NCBI GenBank assembly: GCA_959347315.1
Contig: OY365809.1
Location: forward strand, 2,142,806-2,206,805
Reading direction: 5' to 3'
Length of the DNA: 64,000 bases
Source: Bimastos eiseni
Taxonomy: Eukaryota > Annelida > Clitellata > Crassiclitellata > Lumbricidae
Part shown: one piece after another, positions 34,230-46,329 of the stretch
Position numbering within the stretch: the stretch's first letter is position 1
Layout of the letters: the number at the start of each line of letters is the position of its first letter
Notes under the pieces: model-generated
What the model was told of the DNA's origin: nothing
The model's database searches: none
Seen by the model: the letters and a program-made list of their open reading frames with translations, nothing else
Translations under genes and position numbers: made by a program

Positions 34230-35210
34230 GATCTTGTTTTTTTTCATTATTCTTTAATTAAGTCTGCTGGAGAAAAAAAACAGATGGGCGTGGTAAGTAC
34301 AGATGCGTAGTCTATGTCCGAATTTTATTAACAATATATATTTCCATCACAACGCACACGTATGTTTCAAGTAACCTTGTAGCCAGTCTATTGGCGGCCG
34401 TGATGAACATAATTTATGAAGCTTTTAAAGCGGCCGACACTAAGGAGATGGTTGAGCACCTCTGGTGCAGCTGGTCTCCTTGACATGGCTTTTTTGGCCG
34501 CTGAGAAATTTTCTAAGATTTACATCGCATTATGTTACTGTACAAACTTGTTCGCCAGCATTCAATTCGATCAAGTGCGTAATGACCAGGTTGCTTGGCC
34601 GAACTAGAATAGAATACAAGAGGTTTGTTGTCATTACATGGAGCGTTTATAACGTCAGAAAATAGATGAATGGATTGAGAGACAGACATTAATAGACGCA
34701 TAAATGACAAAATAGGTCTAATAATTTTCATGGATACTTTCTAACAGGTAGGTATCTATAGGCGTGAAGGCTTTATAAAACAAACATTACAACTGTTATT
34801 TCTGAAACAAAATGCAAAGTGTCACATGCCACATAACGATTCATTGATAATTAACTAATCAAATACGTAATGTTGTGATCTATGATCAGGAAACAAATAA
34901 CACCTGACATGATTGCTATTGCAAGACCTAAATAAAATAATTTAACCAATTCTACGGGTGTGTTGATGTACGAAAAACGAACAGCTTAAAGGAATCAAAT
35001 TTTAACGGAAACAAACCCATATAGACTATATTGCTTACGATAATTTATTTGTACAGTATTCATTATGAAAATATAATAATTCATCGTTAGCTCTGTGCAG
35101 ATGGCTATTTAGAGTACTGAGATGTACGCCACCTGGCGAATAAGGCGCCTACACAGCATGAGTAGCATGAATCTTGCTATTTCGTAATCGTAATATTAAT
35201 CGTGTTGTTC
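34230..35210. other. Intergenic, nothing recognised
   Basis: Unique-looking AT-rich DNA. Open frames at 34416-34731 overlap in several phases and resemble nothing known to me. Confidence 0.4.
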
Positions 35211-35214
35211 AAAC

Positions 35215-35345
35215 TTACCAAGCGCCACTCTAAAACCAAGCGTAAGGCACAAGTCTATTCACGAGCGCTGTGTCGAGGCATGAGGATTGCCGTAAGGTTA
35301 GTCCTAGGGAAGTAGGCCTACGGGTCTGGTTTCCATAGGGTGAAT
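35215..35345 (+). repeat. Family B dispersed repeat copy
   Basis: AGCGCCACTCTAAAACCAAG, GCGTAAGGCACAAGTCTATT and CACGAGCG, followed by GTAAGGTTAGTCC and GTCTGGTTTCC, match the copy at 38588 in order. Confidence 0.7.
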
Positions 35346-35349
35346 TGGC

Positions 35350-36510
35350 AATTTTTAAGTCCAATTTCTCAAGATTTTGTTAAGAAATTCACCGTCTAAG
35401 ACTCTATTCAATGTCCTATTTCCACAATGATTATTTTATTGGATAATAATTATCTGGCCAATTCTCATAACATTGTAACTGAAAAGCTTGTGTCGCTGCA
35501 GCGCATGCCTTTGCATTCAATAGATGGCGAGTCAAGTGTAGGAGTCGTATAATTCGCTAGATAGAGGGCTGCAAATTCGTGTAATAACCAAAACAGAATA
35601 TATAAAATCACTATAAAGTTCATTATCTGTTATGCTAAAATTAAATAATTACAAGAGTTTTATGCTAAAAATATTCCTAATGTTATTCAATCAGCATAAT
35701 ATGTTTATAAAAAATGGGTAGTTGTTTAGTGGACACTCAATAAATCCTTCGTTTTACACACTCTTTTAAACAACGCCATTTGGGATTTATATTTTTGGAG
35801 TATGGCATGTATAATCTAGGCGCTATATAAATTTTCGATCAATTTGTTTCAGGGAGCGAGTAAAATCTCTCCTGCGATGAAAGTAAAAATAAAATGAGTT
35901 TGTGTTTGAATCGCATAGTAGCGCATTGTATCTGCTTGCCGTTAACACTCATTACAATTTTATGAGCTACGTTTAGCTCAACTAATCAGACTTCACCAAC
36001 CACAGAAGGACATTTTGTAAGTAAGTAAGTATATTCTGTGTTTGACCAATTGCATATCCCAACCTGATGCAAAATACCTAAAACGTAGAGCATTCTAATC
36101 AAAAAGGATTTTCGTGCTTGATTGTTTGCCTGTGGAATAACACGGTCATGCGCTCGCGGGCGTTGGGGGCATGGGGTCGTCTTTTATTGGACTAAGGAAC
36201 CGGTGCAGAGCGTATGGTCGAATGTATGTTCATCCTCGGGCAAATATAACGTTGACCCTCTTTTCATTACTGACTGCACCCGGGCGCGTTCCTGCTTGTC
36301 CCACGGTACCGCGTACCCCCACCATGCGGGCCACCGTTGTCGAGCACACCACATCCAAAAGCAATTGTCTAATTAACAACTTGAAGACTACAAAACGTAA
36401 AGTATGTTCTCTTCTGCGGTTGGTGGCGTTTCAAGAAGTGTGATTGGTTGAGTTAAAAATGCTCCTAAAATCGTGATGAGTATTTACGGCAAGTATCGTA
36501 TCTTTAGATT
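35350..36510. other. Intergenic, including a GC-rich patch at 36120-36360
   Basis: The GC-rich patch contains overlapping 84- and 90-codon frames that I do not recognise. Without splice or family evidence I do not call a gene. The rest is featureless AT-rich sequence. Confidence 0.35.
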
Positions 36511-36514
36511 TATA

Positions 36515-36620
36515 TGGCACCTCACGAAGAATAGCTATTCAGAGGTGCTCTCAGCGCGGAAATCCCGGGCAAAAACGTTCTTAAACAGCGAGAAGCCGAT
36601 GGAGAGAGCTAGTTTTTAGT
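36515..36620 (+). repeat. Dispersed repeat copy, family C
   Basis: TTTATATGGCACCTC, ATTCAGAGGTGCTCTCAGC and AATCCCGGGCAAAAACG parallel the copy at 4560-4690. Confidence 0.5.
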
Positions 36621-36629
36621 TTATCGGCA

Positions 36630-38580
36630 TATAAAATTGGCCAACCAAAGATGTTCAATCGAATTTATCGTGGTACCAATTTACCGCAGAGACTAAACGT
36701 CGTGAGCGACTGACTTCATTTTCTTAACCTTGGCATACGAGAGCATGCTAGCTAGCGCCTTCAGATGTGAAAACCACATCGTTGTAACAATGATTGCTGC
36801 CTATAATATAAGAATCTTCACATATCATGTCAAAATTCAAATCCGCCTCAGTTTGCCGTAAACATCGGTTAAAATACATCATAATTATAGCTTAATTAAT
36901 TCAACAGATTGGAGGCCTTTGAGGTGTGGATTTGGTGGGGGATGAAGAGAGCTAGCTGAATAGAATACATTGCAGATGAAGAGATGCGACAAATGGTGAA
37001 CGAATAAATTATCTCCATCATCATTTTCCTAATACTGACCACTGTCTTAATCAAATGTTAAATCTCAGAGAATTTGGACACCCTTTTAACAGAAGCTGCT
37101 ATTGCTATATGTATTTCAGGTGCACTATTTATATTATCTGAAAAATATTGTGGGGTTGAAAGCATGGACCATGGAAAAGGAAGATATACATCAATAGATT
37201 GAAAGCATTTGAGATATGCATTATGGCGAAGGATGGAAAGAGTCGCTGGTTGGAACGCAGGACAAACGAAGAGATGCAACAGAAAGTGGGAAAAAATGTT
37301 CCTAATAGGAACAATTATAAGCCGATAGAAGAAATGATTGGAACATATATTGACGGAAAGTCCTATTAAGAATAGTCCTTAAGGGAAGAATGGAGGAGAG
37401 GAGAGGAGAGGTAGACACGAGGAAGACCGATGATATTGAATCTATTGAACTAGACGATAGAAGTGGGTTACAGCAAATTGAAGGTAGAAGGCGGTGAATG
37501 GCGACATTGTATATACGAACCTGCCTAGGAGAGCAGATTAGCAAAAAGAAAGAAGAATTATTTTCTGACCCTCGTAAGAAATCAGATTGTGGCCGGAAAT
37601 CAGTAGACTCTAGGTGATGATGATGGTAACTCCGCAATGATCGCAGTAGTATTATCCAACTTCTAAAGCGCCATTTGAGAGGCTATCGCCGGCATTAAAG
37701 TCAATTATATGGTTGCATATATCATGTAGCATTTCAGGCAGACGTAGACGTGTTTCATTTCAAAGAGAGTTGACAAAGACACCTTTTTAAAGAAAATAAG
37801 TCGTCTATATAGGCCTATAATTTTTTAATTGCACAATTGAAGCGCAGCAATTCCATGCAACCGACATTCAAATAGGATTTGGCTACCATAAGAACAATGT
37901 AAATTTTATACTATAATAGATGCATGGATAAGTTTTTGTGGATGTATAGGGCTGTTCTGTAAAACTCCAATACATGTACGCTGTTTTATATGACATCGGC
38001 AGTGTATGTTGTCATGAGATGCCGTGAAACTGATTTTTAAAAAAAAACAAGATGCATAGAATACACGTTGGACGCGCTCAACCAACTGGAGCTGAAATGA
38101 TTAATTTAACTTCAAAAAGTACTTTCAAAACTACTCACGCAATGCTCGGTGCAATTTCAGAGAGTCCTTAAACTGAGTCAGCAACACACAGATGATTGAA
38201 ATGATTCTCATAAACTGCAACCAAATAAGGAAACTGTTGAACAGAAATGATTTACCTCTTAGGCAAGGTAAGAGGTAACGTACGATGACAACGATTCTTG
38301 CAGCCATAAGGTTGATTAAACGGTTAAACTACAAATCCTCATGTTAATTTTCCGCAGACGTGTAATATTTCAGGCAATTTGTTATCTTACGGAAGTCGAC
38401 AAAGACACCTTTTTAAATAAATGAATCCACCAATATATACACATATACTTCAACTTGATTCAACAACTAACTATATGAAGAGGAGTAGTTGTAAATGTAA
38501 AGGGAAACTGATTTCATTACCATCGTCAGTTGAAAGTATACTGGCTGCAAATAAGCCATAACTTATTCATAATCGTGATC
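36630..38580. other. Intergenic, two AGACACCTTT motifs only
   Basis: No gene is supported. GTTGACAAAGACACCTTTTTAA at about 37768 and GTCGACAAAGACACCTTTTTAA at about 38396 are near-identical 22-bp blocks. They match the reverse family A terminal motif, so worn family A copies are probably present. Confidence 0.4.
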
Positions 38581-38587
38581 TCAGCGT

Positions 38588-38690
38588 ACTTTTCTAGCGT
38601 CACTTTAAAGCCAAGCATAGGGCACCAGCCTATTCATCGAATCAAAGGGTCTTCCGTGGTAGGTCAGAGTCCAGTTTCCAGAGGATGACT
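38588..38690 (+). repeat. Family B dispersed repeat copy
   Basis: AGCGTCACTTTAAAGCCAAG, CATAGGGCACCAGCCTATTC, GTGGTAGGTCAGAG and TCCAGTTTCCAGAGG match the copy at 35215. Confidence 0.7.
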
Positions 38691-39131
38691 CTATAATAGC
38701 GTCGCATGGCAATACATTATTCTAAAGAGTTTCAGATTGCCTCTAATAATGAATTAATATACATGGAACAGATGGTGACATTACAGATTACATTAAATGC
38801 ATTACATTACTTACTTTTTGTTATAATCACAACATCAGAGGGCGTACGTCCCGTGCACCTTGGTGACCACGGTCGTCTGATCACAGGCATGCTGATGGTC
38901 ATTCATTTTGGAGATTGAAATCTTCGGACTAACCTATCGACCCTAAAAGGTGAGGTGCGCCTTTCAAACGGGTGCGTGAAGGATTTCCCCGTTCAATTTA
39001 TTAAAACTGAACCTGGTAGAGGTTGTTCGTTCGCTGTAGAAGACTTCGACCCTTCCACTAACATACACTACCCATTATTAGGTGATTTATAAGAGTGACA
39101 CACGATGGCCGCGAATAAAGACTGGGATTTC

Positions 39132-39215
39132 AACTAGGGTTGCCAACCGTCCCATTCCGTCCCGGAATCGACCCAAGCCGTCCCGTGTCCCGGGCAATGC
39201 TTATTTTGTCCCGGA
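39132..39215. mobile_element. Possible hAT-type element end (single end)
   Basis: AGGGTTGCCAACCGTCCC followed by repeated CCGTCCCG / TTTGTCCCGGAATCC resembles the GGGTTGCCAAC ends of hAT elements in other animals. No matching opposite end was found, so this is weak. Confidence 0.35.
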
Positions 39216-39444
39216 ATCCAGGAATAGGTGGACTAAGTACGGTAAGTGACTTTTTTGGCGCAACCGTTTTGACGCAGGAAATTGTGGCACAGATCTCTGA
39301 TAAAATAATATTGTATATAGTTATATATTATGGAAATATATTATATGACAATCTACCACATTAATGTCGTAAATTATTCATCATAGCAAATTAGGTTAAG
39401 CCGAGGGAGCGTCTTTAATAGAAGATGGATCGGTGAAATGAATC

Positions 39445-39500
39445 ACATTTAACTGGAAGCTGAATCAATGAAAAGGATATTGTTAAACTGGGAGCTGGGT
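39445..39500. repeat. Two tandem units related to the 33958-34075 repeat
   Basis: AACTGGAAGCTGAATCAATG then AAAAGGATATTGTT and AACTGGGAGCTGGGTCTAGG resemble, in reverse, the roughly 40-bp units inside the hairpin spacer at 33958-34075. Confidence 0.6.
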
Positions 39501-39741
39501 CTAGGACAAAAAGGTGATGCTCATTTAGACAGCGTTTAATTGGTCAATTTAAAAAAAGAAACGTCTTCGCATCACTTATTTCTAGGGTTATTGATGCAAT
39601 GCTCATCCACAAGAACAGGGTGCAAGAAATCAGCGTTACATTTGACTAATTATGTTGAAAATGATAAACGAGCTCATTTAAAACGTGTGTAAACCGATAC
39701 TATAGATATGAACTATGTAGATTAAAATTGTAATGCAACAC

Positions 39742-39870
39742 TGCCCCAGCTCACGCTCTGGCAGTGCCAGTACTTATGCTTGAATAATGATCTTTGTCAA
39801 TACCTTCATCAACCAAGATATATTGGATCCAAGCGGCATGCGCGAAATATTTAAACACCTTTTAAACAAC
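39742..39870 (-). repeat. Family A dispersed repeat, partial reverse copy
   Basis: GCTCTGGCAGTGCCAGTACT and GAATAATGATCTTTGTCAAT match the reverse core. AACACCTTTTAAACAAC follows at about 39856. Confidence 0.7.
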
Positions 39871-40467
39871 ATTGCAACAGCTTTATATACCGATTCGAGC
39901 ACTAAAGTCGATAGTTCACTTACCATCATGCCTGGTTGCCGGTTCACAGTCTGATTTTGATTAATTTTGAGATCATAGAAATGTAAAAAGCTGATAGAAT
40001 CAAATTATGTCTCGATGACGGTAGCAGAAGAATAAGCTAATAAAACTGATGCACAATGATTTGAGAAATATTTTCATATAATGTATGTTTATAACATTCA
40101 TTTATCATGTTATGCCAAGGTGTAATCCAGTGAATTACAGCTTTGCATAAGTCTCAAATTACTCACTTTGACTTTCAACTACAACTCCATTAACATTTGT
40201 CATATATTTCTTATATAGGTATATTTGAACGTGTCGGATTATATTCGTGAGACAATAAAATTTGGGAATTAGACAAAAATATCGAAAACCCTCCGCAAGG
40301 ATTATAAATATATTGTCGAAAGACTGTGTTAAAAAGGTATTTAATAATATTTCAACCAAATCATGCGTTCATTATTGCAATTCTTGATCAGCTCTATGCT
40401 GACAATATGAAGGCATACATTCATTGTCTCTGCTTTGGCGATTGTGCTGCAGATTATGCGTTGCTAT

Positions 40468-41283
40468 CAGTGTTAATTTCGTTCACGAAACTAAAACTAA
40501 ATTGAACTGGTTATCGTTCTCGAAAACGAAAACGAGAACTAGAAAGAAATTAACAACTAGAACTAAATAAAAACGAAAACGAAATTAAAATATTGAACGA
40601 AAACTATAGGAATTACAAGTATCAAATTCTTTCCTTCCGTGCTAATTCAGGTCAAATCCAAAATGAAGCATGAGGATCTGGAGCATTAAAAAGTTCAAAT
40701 TTCTGTCAGCAAAGTTGAATGAACGAGACATAACTACTAAGTAGACATGTCACAATGGGAATAATATCCAAGAAGAAATGGACAGATATTTTATCAGAGG
40801 TGACAAGGTATAGTGGAGACAATGCCTCTAGATTTTAGTCCGAACAAAGGATGATTTGTCCAACATTATAGCTCCTCTAGTTGAAGCTCTTCTCATATCT
40901 CCTGCCTTTCAGGCTAAAGTTAACAGGATCGTTTCTTTATGTAGACTTTTAACAGCTGGCAGACGCAACTGGAGGCTATAATCTTTGGGAATGCGAGCTT
41001 GTCTCAGGCTAAATGGGTTTGAATGGGTTAGCAAAATACTCGATAAGCATAATTCCTAATAACTCATGGACAATAAATGAGGAGGGTCCGATTTATTGTG
41101 GTTTTCTAAAACATGATCGTAAGATTAGACAATCGTAAACTAAAATCATAACTAAAATGGTTGGATGAATAAAAACTAAACTAAAAAGGAAATGATTTTC
41201 ATAAATGAACTAAACTGAAATGAATCACACCAAACTAAATGAAAACTAAAACAAAAATGATTTCTTGGACGAAAATAACACTG
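40468..41283. mobile_element. Internally deleted hAT transposon with transposase remnant
   Basis: The ends are CAGTGTTAATTTCGTTCACG (40468) and, inverted, CAGTGTTATTTTCGTCCAAG (ending 41283), an imperfect terminal inverted repeat rich in ACTAAAAC units just inside both ends. Flanking octamers GTTGCTAT (40460-40467) and GTTGCTTC (41284-41291) agree at six of eight positions, as expected for an aged 8-bp hAT target duplication. The interior (about 40850-41060, plus strand) translates to APLVEALLISPAFQAKVNRI and VSLCRLLTAGRRNW, a decayed hAT C-terminal dimerisation segment, with stops. The element is 816 bp and cannot be autonomous. Confidence 0.85.
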
Positions 41284-41359
41284 GTTGCTTCACAGATTGG
41301 TTGGCCTCTAATTGCTTTCTCCTCGACGCTAATAACACTCAATTCATCTGGCTATAGGA

Positions 41360-42065
41360 GGTCGAAGATTTCAGGCGGGTGTTGACCAGTGCTTGGTGGC
41401 TGAAGCCTTTCCTCATCTGACCCTTGTCTCTGTCAGAGACTTGAGGATCATTCTAGACCAAGAACTCAGCTTTTCATTCGATATCAATCAGATTACCCGT
41501 AGTTGTTACTATCAACTTCGTCAGCTGCGTTCTGTTTCCCGTTGCCTGTCTGCTGCCCTAGTCCATGCCTGCATCGTCTGCCGACTTGACCATTGCTACT
41601 CTGTTTTGGTAGGTCTGCTCCGAGCGCTAATAGCCCGTCTCAACCGGAATCTGCGCTTTGCTCCCCAACTCATTTGGTCTCGAACTACATGTAGGATTAA
41701 TTGCACTGGTTTTCCATCTCGTAACTGATTAGCTTATGATTTGCTTCGCTGGCGATTGCTTCTTGAGTCTACTCTGCCCTATCTGGAGGGACTTTGCTGC
41801 CACGTTTCAGTTCTGTTTGGTCGTCAGGCCTGTCTTTCTTTCTCTGGTGTCGAGCTTCTGGTGCCCCGAGCAAGAATCTCAAACAAAAGCAGCACCGTGC
41901 CTTCTCAGTTGTTGGCCATTCCACCTGGATCACAATCCCTAGAGATGGAGCTGTTTTTACAAGTTGTTTAAGACTAATTTGTATCATTGGCCTGTGCGGA
42001 CCACGATTCACCTTCCTCTGTTAGCCTATTGTTTAAATCCTGGGCTATGGACCACACCTCATTCA
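41360..42065 (+). pseudogene. CR1/L2-like LINE relic, reverse transcriptase C-terminus to 3' end
   Basis: The translation gives VRDLRIILDQELSFSFDINQ, ITRSCYYQLRQLRSVSRCLS, ALVHACIVCRLDHCYSVLVG and LLRALIARLNRNLR, the post-catalytic region of CR1/L2-group non-LTR retrotransposons. A stop at 41726 and frame changes follow. Then come RQACLSFSGVELLVPRARIS and HRAFSVVGHSTWI in shifted frames, the usual C-terminal block (GVPRART...FSVVGPSxWN). It is 5'-truncated and non-functional. Confidence 0.9.
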
Positions 42066-42069
42066 AACT

Positions 42070-43276
42070 CTCAATTAAAAATGAGAAGGCCATAATAATA
42101 ATTGCGCACTCTGTCTCTGTATCTGTCTCTGTCTCTGTCCCTGTCTCTGTCCCTGTCTCTCACTCTTCTCTAGATAGATGGCGCAGCAAATGCAGTCGCC
42201 TGCACTACACGGTAGGTAATGAACTTGAGGGGGTCAAGCCGACCTTCCGGCGGACGGCCAGAGACTGAGAGCTCGGGGATCAAAGAAAGAAGCATGGGGG
42301 TCCAGTACCTCTGACCCCCCGACAAATCGGACACTGGATAATTCAGTTGCGTCAGAGGGACCTAACAGAGATGTATCTAGTGGAGTACACTTGCCGTAAG
42401 CGCCCTCAGTGGGAAGATGAAACGGCGTGGCAGTGAACTAGTCCCCATAAACCGAGGCTAAGAAAATGAAGTCACTTGCATTATTCATGCACATGGCTGT
42501 CTGAGAGACAGCCATAGTTCAAGAAACTGATTTCTTATCTCGCAATATATTGATCAATTACCATTTGGTTGCATTGTATCACCACCTACCGATTGCTGCA
42601 TGAATTAGTTGTCATAGTTGCATTCGCTAGGTGGCCGTAGGCGTCAAGTCAAGGTAACTGAACACGTTTCTCTGCATCGTCCCAAGCGGTCAAAGGCATC
42701 TGTATTCATTTGACGCACCCACAGTGAAATCAGCTGCAACAGTCACCTCAGCAAGCTACATGTCGGGCATTTCAGGTCAAGGATATGGCATTTGAAGACC
42801 AAAATAATAGTATTGCAACGATCAAGATGTTGTGGTAGCATAGGCCTACTAAGGGTTTAGGCCTACCTACTATTTGTTAGAGGATTAGTAGGCCTGAGTC
42901 CCTTAACCCACTGAAGCCTGATAGAGACAAGGAAGTGTAGAACGAGGAGAGAGCGACCTTAAATCAGTTGATATGAGGTTACCACTTCCTGACTCACTAC
43001 CTTCTTGAGAGACATCATTTACGTAGCGTAACGTCGAATAATTGTTTTTATTGAAAATGGCGTCTGGAAAAATTGCCATCAGACAAGCAAGTCATTAAAT
43101 TGAGTCAGTCTCTAATAGCTTAGCGACCGACTCTGGAAACTATCGTGTTAGTATCTTTAAAGATCTCTGTTACAAAAGCTTTGAGCAATTGAAAATTAGT
43201 TCGTTAACTATAATTTATGTCCTACTGTGACCCAGATAGAATTGAGACAATTGGCCATTTGCTTTGCATTGACCAA
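42070..43276. other. Intergenic with short CTGTCT repeat
   Basis: A CTGTCT/CTGTCC repeat lies at 42110-42160, followed by TAGATGGCGC (42175). Otherwise no gene or recognisable repeat. Confidence 0.4.
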
Positions 43277-43284
43277 ATCCTGAG

Positions 43285-43600
43285 TAAGGCTGTCAATAAA
43301 TGTTGAAATCACGACCTGAGTACCCGTCGATCCGCGCGGTCGGGAACCCTGGTAACCGAACACCCGGATATATTGCTAGGCAATATAGGGAATTGGGACA
43401 TTTTTACGGTATGTCGGGCACCCGAGAATCGATTTCATTGTCTGGGCAGTCAGCCAATATGACAAAGGGAAAATTTCTGGCATGCATGTATGTTCAGGTA
43501 AACTCGCGTATTTTAATGAAATTTTGGGTACCCGAAAACCGATTTCATTACCCGGGCAGTCAGCCTCGGGCGGGTACCCGGGTACCCGTTGACAGCCTTA
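43285..43600. mobile_element. hAT-like MITE with 8-bp target duplication
   Basis: The element has perfect 12-bp ends, TAAGGCTGTCAA on the left and TTGACAGCCTTA on the right. Flanking octamers ATCCTGAG (43277-43284) and GTCCTGAG (43601-43608) match at seven of eight positions. Subterminal GGGTACCCG and CCCGGGCAGTCAGCC repeats occur inside the right end, with a related CTGGGCAGTCAGCC further in. The 109-codon open frame across it is not a gene. The 8-bp duplication fits the hAT superfamily. Confidence 0.9.
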
Positions 43601-43683
43601 GTCCTGAGATGACCTACCATGACCTATAGTAATTAGTCAATTGGACACGCGCTTGCAAAGCGTCCTCTCTGCCTGCCAGTTTG

Positions 43684-43812
<129 letters not shown>

Positions 43813-43899
43813 TCATCTGTGCCATTGTTTCTCTGTTTACTTCTGCATCTTTCAATATTATTATTTTTATTTTCCACTATCGTCGAGTTTAGTGCTCTC

Positions 43900-45080
43900 A
43901 AATAATAATACTATTAGTCCATAATAATAATAAAATTAATAATTATAATAATATTAATGATGAATATGATGACGATGACGACGATGATTGCAATCCGGTG
44001 GTTTTCGGAGTTTTTCGTTGTCGACTCCCGTATCAACGCTTTTAAAATCCGATAACAGACGGCATGTCTAATTGGACACCTTTAAGATACTTTCTTCGAT
44101 ATCATATATTCCTTTCAATGACGAGTTACAACGAATATTCTGCTTAAAGGTGAAATTCAATTCCGATATAAGAATTAGGATAATTAATCCATTTAAGTGT
44201 TTGTAAATTTAAACAGGGTCTCTTCATCATGGCTACTGTTATTGCCCATTGGAACATATATGGACTTACAGCGCATCTGTATCAGTTTAGAAATTATTTG
44301 GTCCAGACAAGAACTATACCAGATATTATATGTTAACCTCTGAAGACATTTGGCACTAGATTAAGAATTCTTTATTCTGAGTGAAGTTTGCTAAATGTGA
44401 TTCAGCACGTACTCAGTTATTGGTGTGCTAAAAACATGTTGTCTTCTTGCATTAAGTTTCTATTTTTGTCGCCAAAAGTTGCAGCTATGATGATAAAATG
44501 TCTTTGAAATTGGTTATAGTTGATGTAGATTGGCTAATGCTTATCTTTACAAGATTTTTACTTTATTTCAATTGTTTTGCATTGATTGTGTTAATTAGGT
44601 GCTTATACAAACATGTGATAATTAATAATAGCATCATTTGAGTCATTTCATACATATACATGCATATATGACGAATGTTATTGGAGTTGTCTTAGAAAGT
44701 CAAAGTGAGAAATTTTTTCTAAATTCTCAGTAAAAGGCTTCATTTTATTCAACCGGACATTTAAAATAACTATGCCAAAACTGCACATGTCCCATAGATG
44801 ATTGACAGAACCATACTAGAGACATGTACTGGGGCGCACAATATGTGATCTTATACCTATACTGGCCATCTGGCGAGCAGATCAGAACATGGAGACGAAC
44901 CAACACAGTTTTGTTGTCCTTCACAATTCGGGAAGAAGAATGCTCTGACACAATCCCACATTCGAATACATGTACACGACGCGAAAACGAATCCAGAAGA
45001 GAAGACGGCAAAGCCTTGTGCTGCTATTTAACTGTTTAGAGCATTTTGTTGTTAATTCTGGCTTTAAGCTAATCTACAGT
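43900..45080. other. Intergenic, AT-rich, nothing recognised
   Basis: A short (ATA)n/(GAC)n tract at 43900-43990 is followed by featureless AT-rich DNA. GGACACCTTTAAGATACTTT at 44074 is a reverse family A terminal motif. Confidence 0.4.
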
Positions 45081-45084
45081 CAGT

Positions 45085-45485
45085 GGAAGTAGTATCAGTT
45101 TAACGACAGCGTGATAAAAAAAGATAACTAGCATCGTCCTCCTCCTTTATCCATGCTTGGGACTGGCACTGCCAGATTGAGACAAGTAGTGACTGTAGTT
45201 CAACGACATTGTGTGGTAGCAAGATCATTGGCGTTGCCCTCCTCCTTTATACAGGCTTTGAACCGGCACGGATAGTTTGAGACGAGTAGCGATTTCAGTT
45301 TAACGGCGATGCGTGATAACATGTATCAGCTGCAGCGCCCTTCTCATCAATTCGTGCTTGGGACTCGCAGTGTCAGAGTGCAAGAGTGCAAGCAGTTGCG
45401 GAGTTAGAGGACGTCGATAATGAGGTTGGCACCGCTATTTATATATAGCGTCAGACGAAAACGTTTTGAAGGTGTTTAAAACACG
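45085..45485 (+). repeat. Family A dispersed repeat, three tandem monomers plus tail
   Basis: This is the most complete copy. Three head-to-tail monomers of roughly 105-120 bp share GTTTAACGACA(G)..GTGATAA, ATC..GCGTCGCCCTCCTCCTTTAT and GCTTGGGACTGGCACTGCCAG-type blocks in the same order. A single-copy tail follows (CGGAGTTAGAGG, CTATTTATATATAGCG) and ends in TTTTGAAGGTGTTTAAAACA. Confidence 0.9.
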
Positions 45486-45604
45486 TCACAGTTATGACAT
45501 TGGATTTATATGGATGGCTTCAAATTTGAATCTACAGATTTATACAGTAGGTCTTAGTCAGTGGAATAATACGCTGATCAATGTTGGCTGGATATGCGCT
45601 GATT

Positions 45605-45695
45605 TACCACACTGTGTGATAACAAAGAGCATTAACGTTGAATTCCTCCTTCATCCTAACTTAGGATTGGCTTTGGGATTGACTAACTGACTGAT
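45605..45695 (+). repeat. Family A dispersed repeat, single monomer
   Basis: CACACTGTGTGATAACAAAG, AGCATTAACGTTGAATTCCT and TTAGGATTGGCTTTGGGATT follow the family A order. Confidence 0.75.
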
Positions 45696-45734
45696 GGATG
45701 GGGATGCAGAGAGGAAGGACAATATGAGGAGAGA

Positions 45735-45815
45735 GATAAAGTGAGAGAGACAGAGAGACAGAGACAGACAAACAGAGAGAGAGACAGAGAGAGGAAGAGA
45801 GAAAGAGAGAGAGAA

Positions 45816-45850
<35 letters not shown>

Positions 45851-45874
45851 GAGAGAGAGACAGAGACAGAGAGA

Positions 45875-45908
<34 letters not shown>

Positions 45909-45950
45909 GAGAGAGAGAGAGAGAGGAAGAGAGACAGAGAGACAGAGAGA

Positions 45951-45990
<40 letters not shown>
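45735..45990. repeat. (GA)n with GACA and GAGGAA interruptions
   Basis: About 250 bases of GA repeats. The minus-strand open frame joining this to the LINE relic is partly low-complexity Ser/Leu. Confidence 0.95.
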
Positions 45991-45992
<2 letters not shown>

Positions 45993-45999
45993 GCCTGTA

Positions 46000-46320
46000 A
46001 TTGTTTAGCCTTTAGTGATGGAGAAAGGTCATTTGAGGTTGATCGACCCACAACAGCGAACGCCGATTTTGGTGTTGGGTCATTAAGAACAAAAGCATCA
46101 AAACGATCAACATGACCCAATAAACGAGAATAAGTTGCAGATAACGACTTTCGAAACTGGTCAGAGAGAGATATTTTGGGGCATCGATTACCTGGATTTT
46201 GTAAACTAGATACGCATGGTGATAGAAGTAAGTGCACAGACCATGCCTAATATGTGTAGGGATATATTTGATGCAAGGGAGTCGGGCAATGAGCCTATAG
46301 CCGAAGCATTTGATTGAAAG
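46000..46320 (-). pseudogene. LINE relic (CR1/L2-like 3' end)
   Basis: On the minus strand KSAFAVVGRSTSNDLSPSLK matches the FAVVGPSxWNxLP block near the C-terminus of CR1/L2-type polyproteins, and an FRKSLSATY..HVDRF segment precedes it. The coding part runs directly into the CT/GA repeat at its 3' side. Confidence 0.7.
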
Positions 46321-46329
46321 GGCGAATAC

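Noticed and set aside
36122..36443. Overlapping 84- and 90-codon frames in a GC-rich patch
   Set aside because: Two overlapping phases of similar length without motifs point to GC-driven openness and not to a gene.
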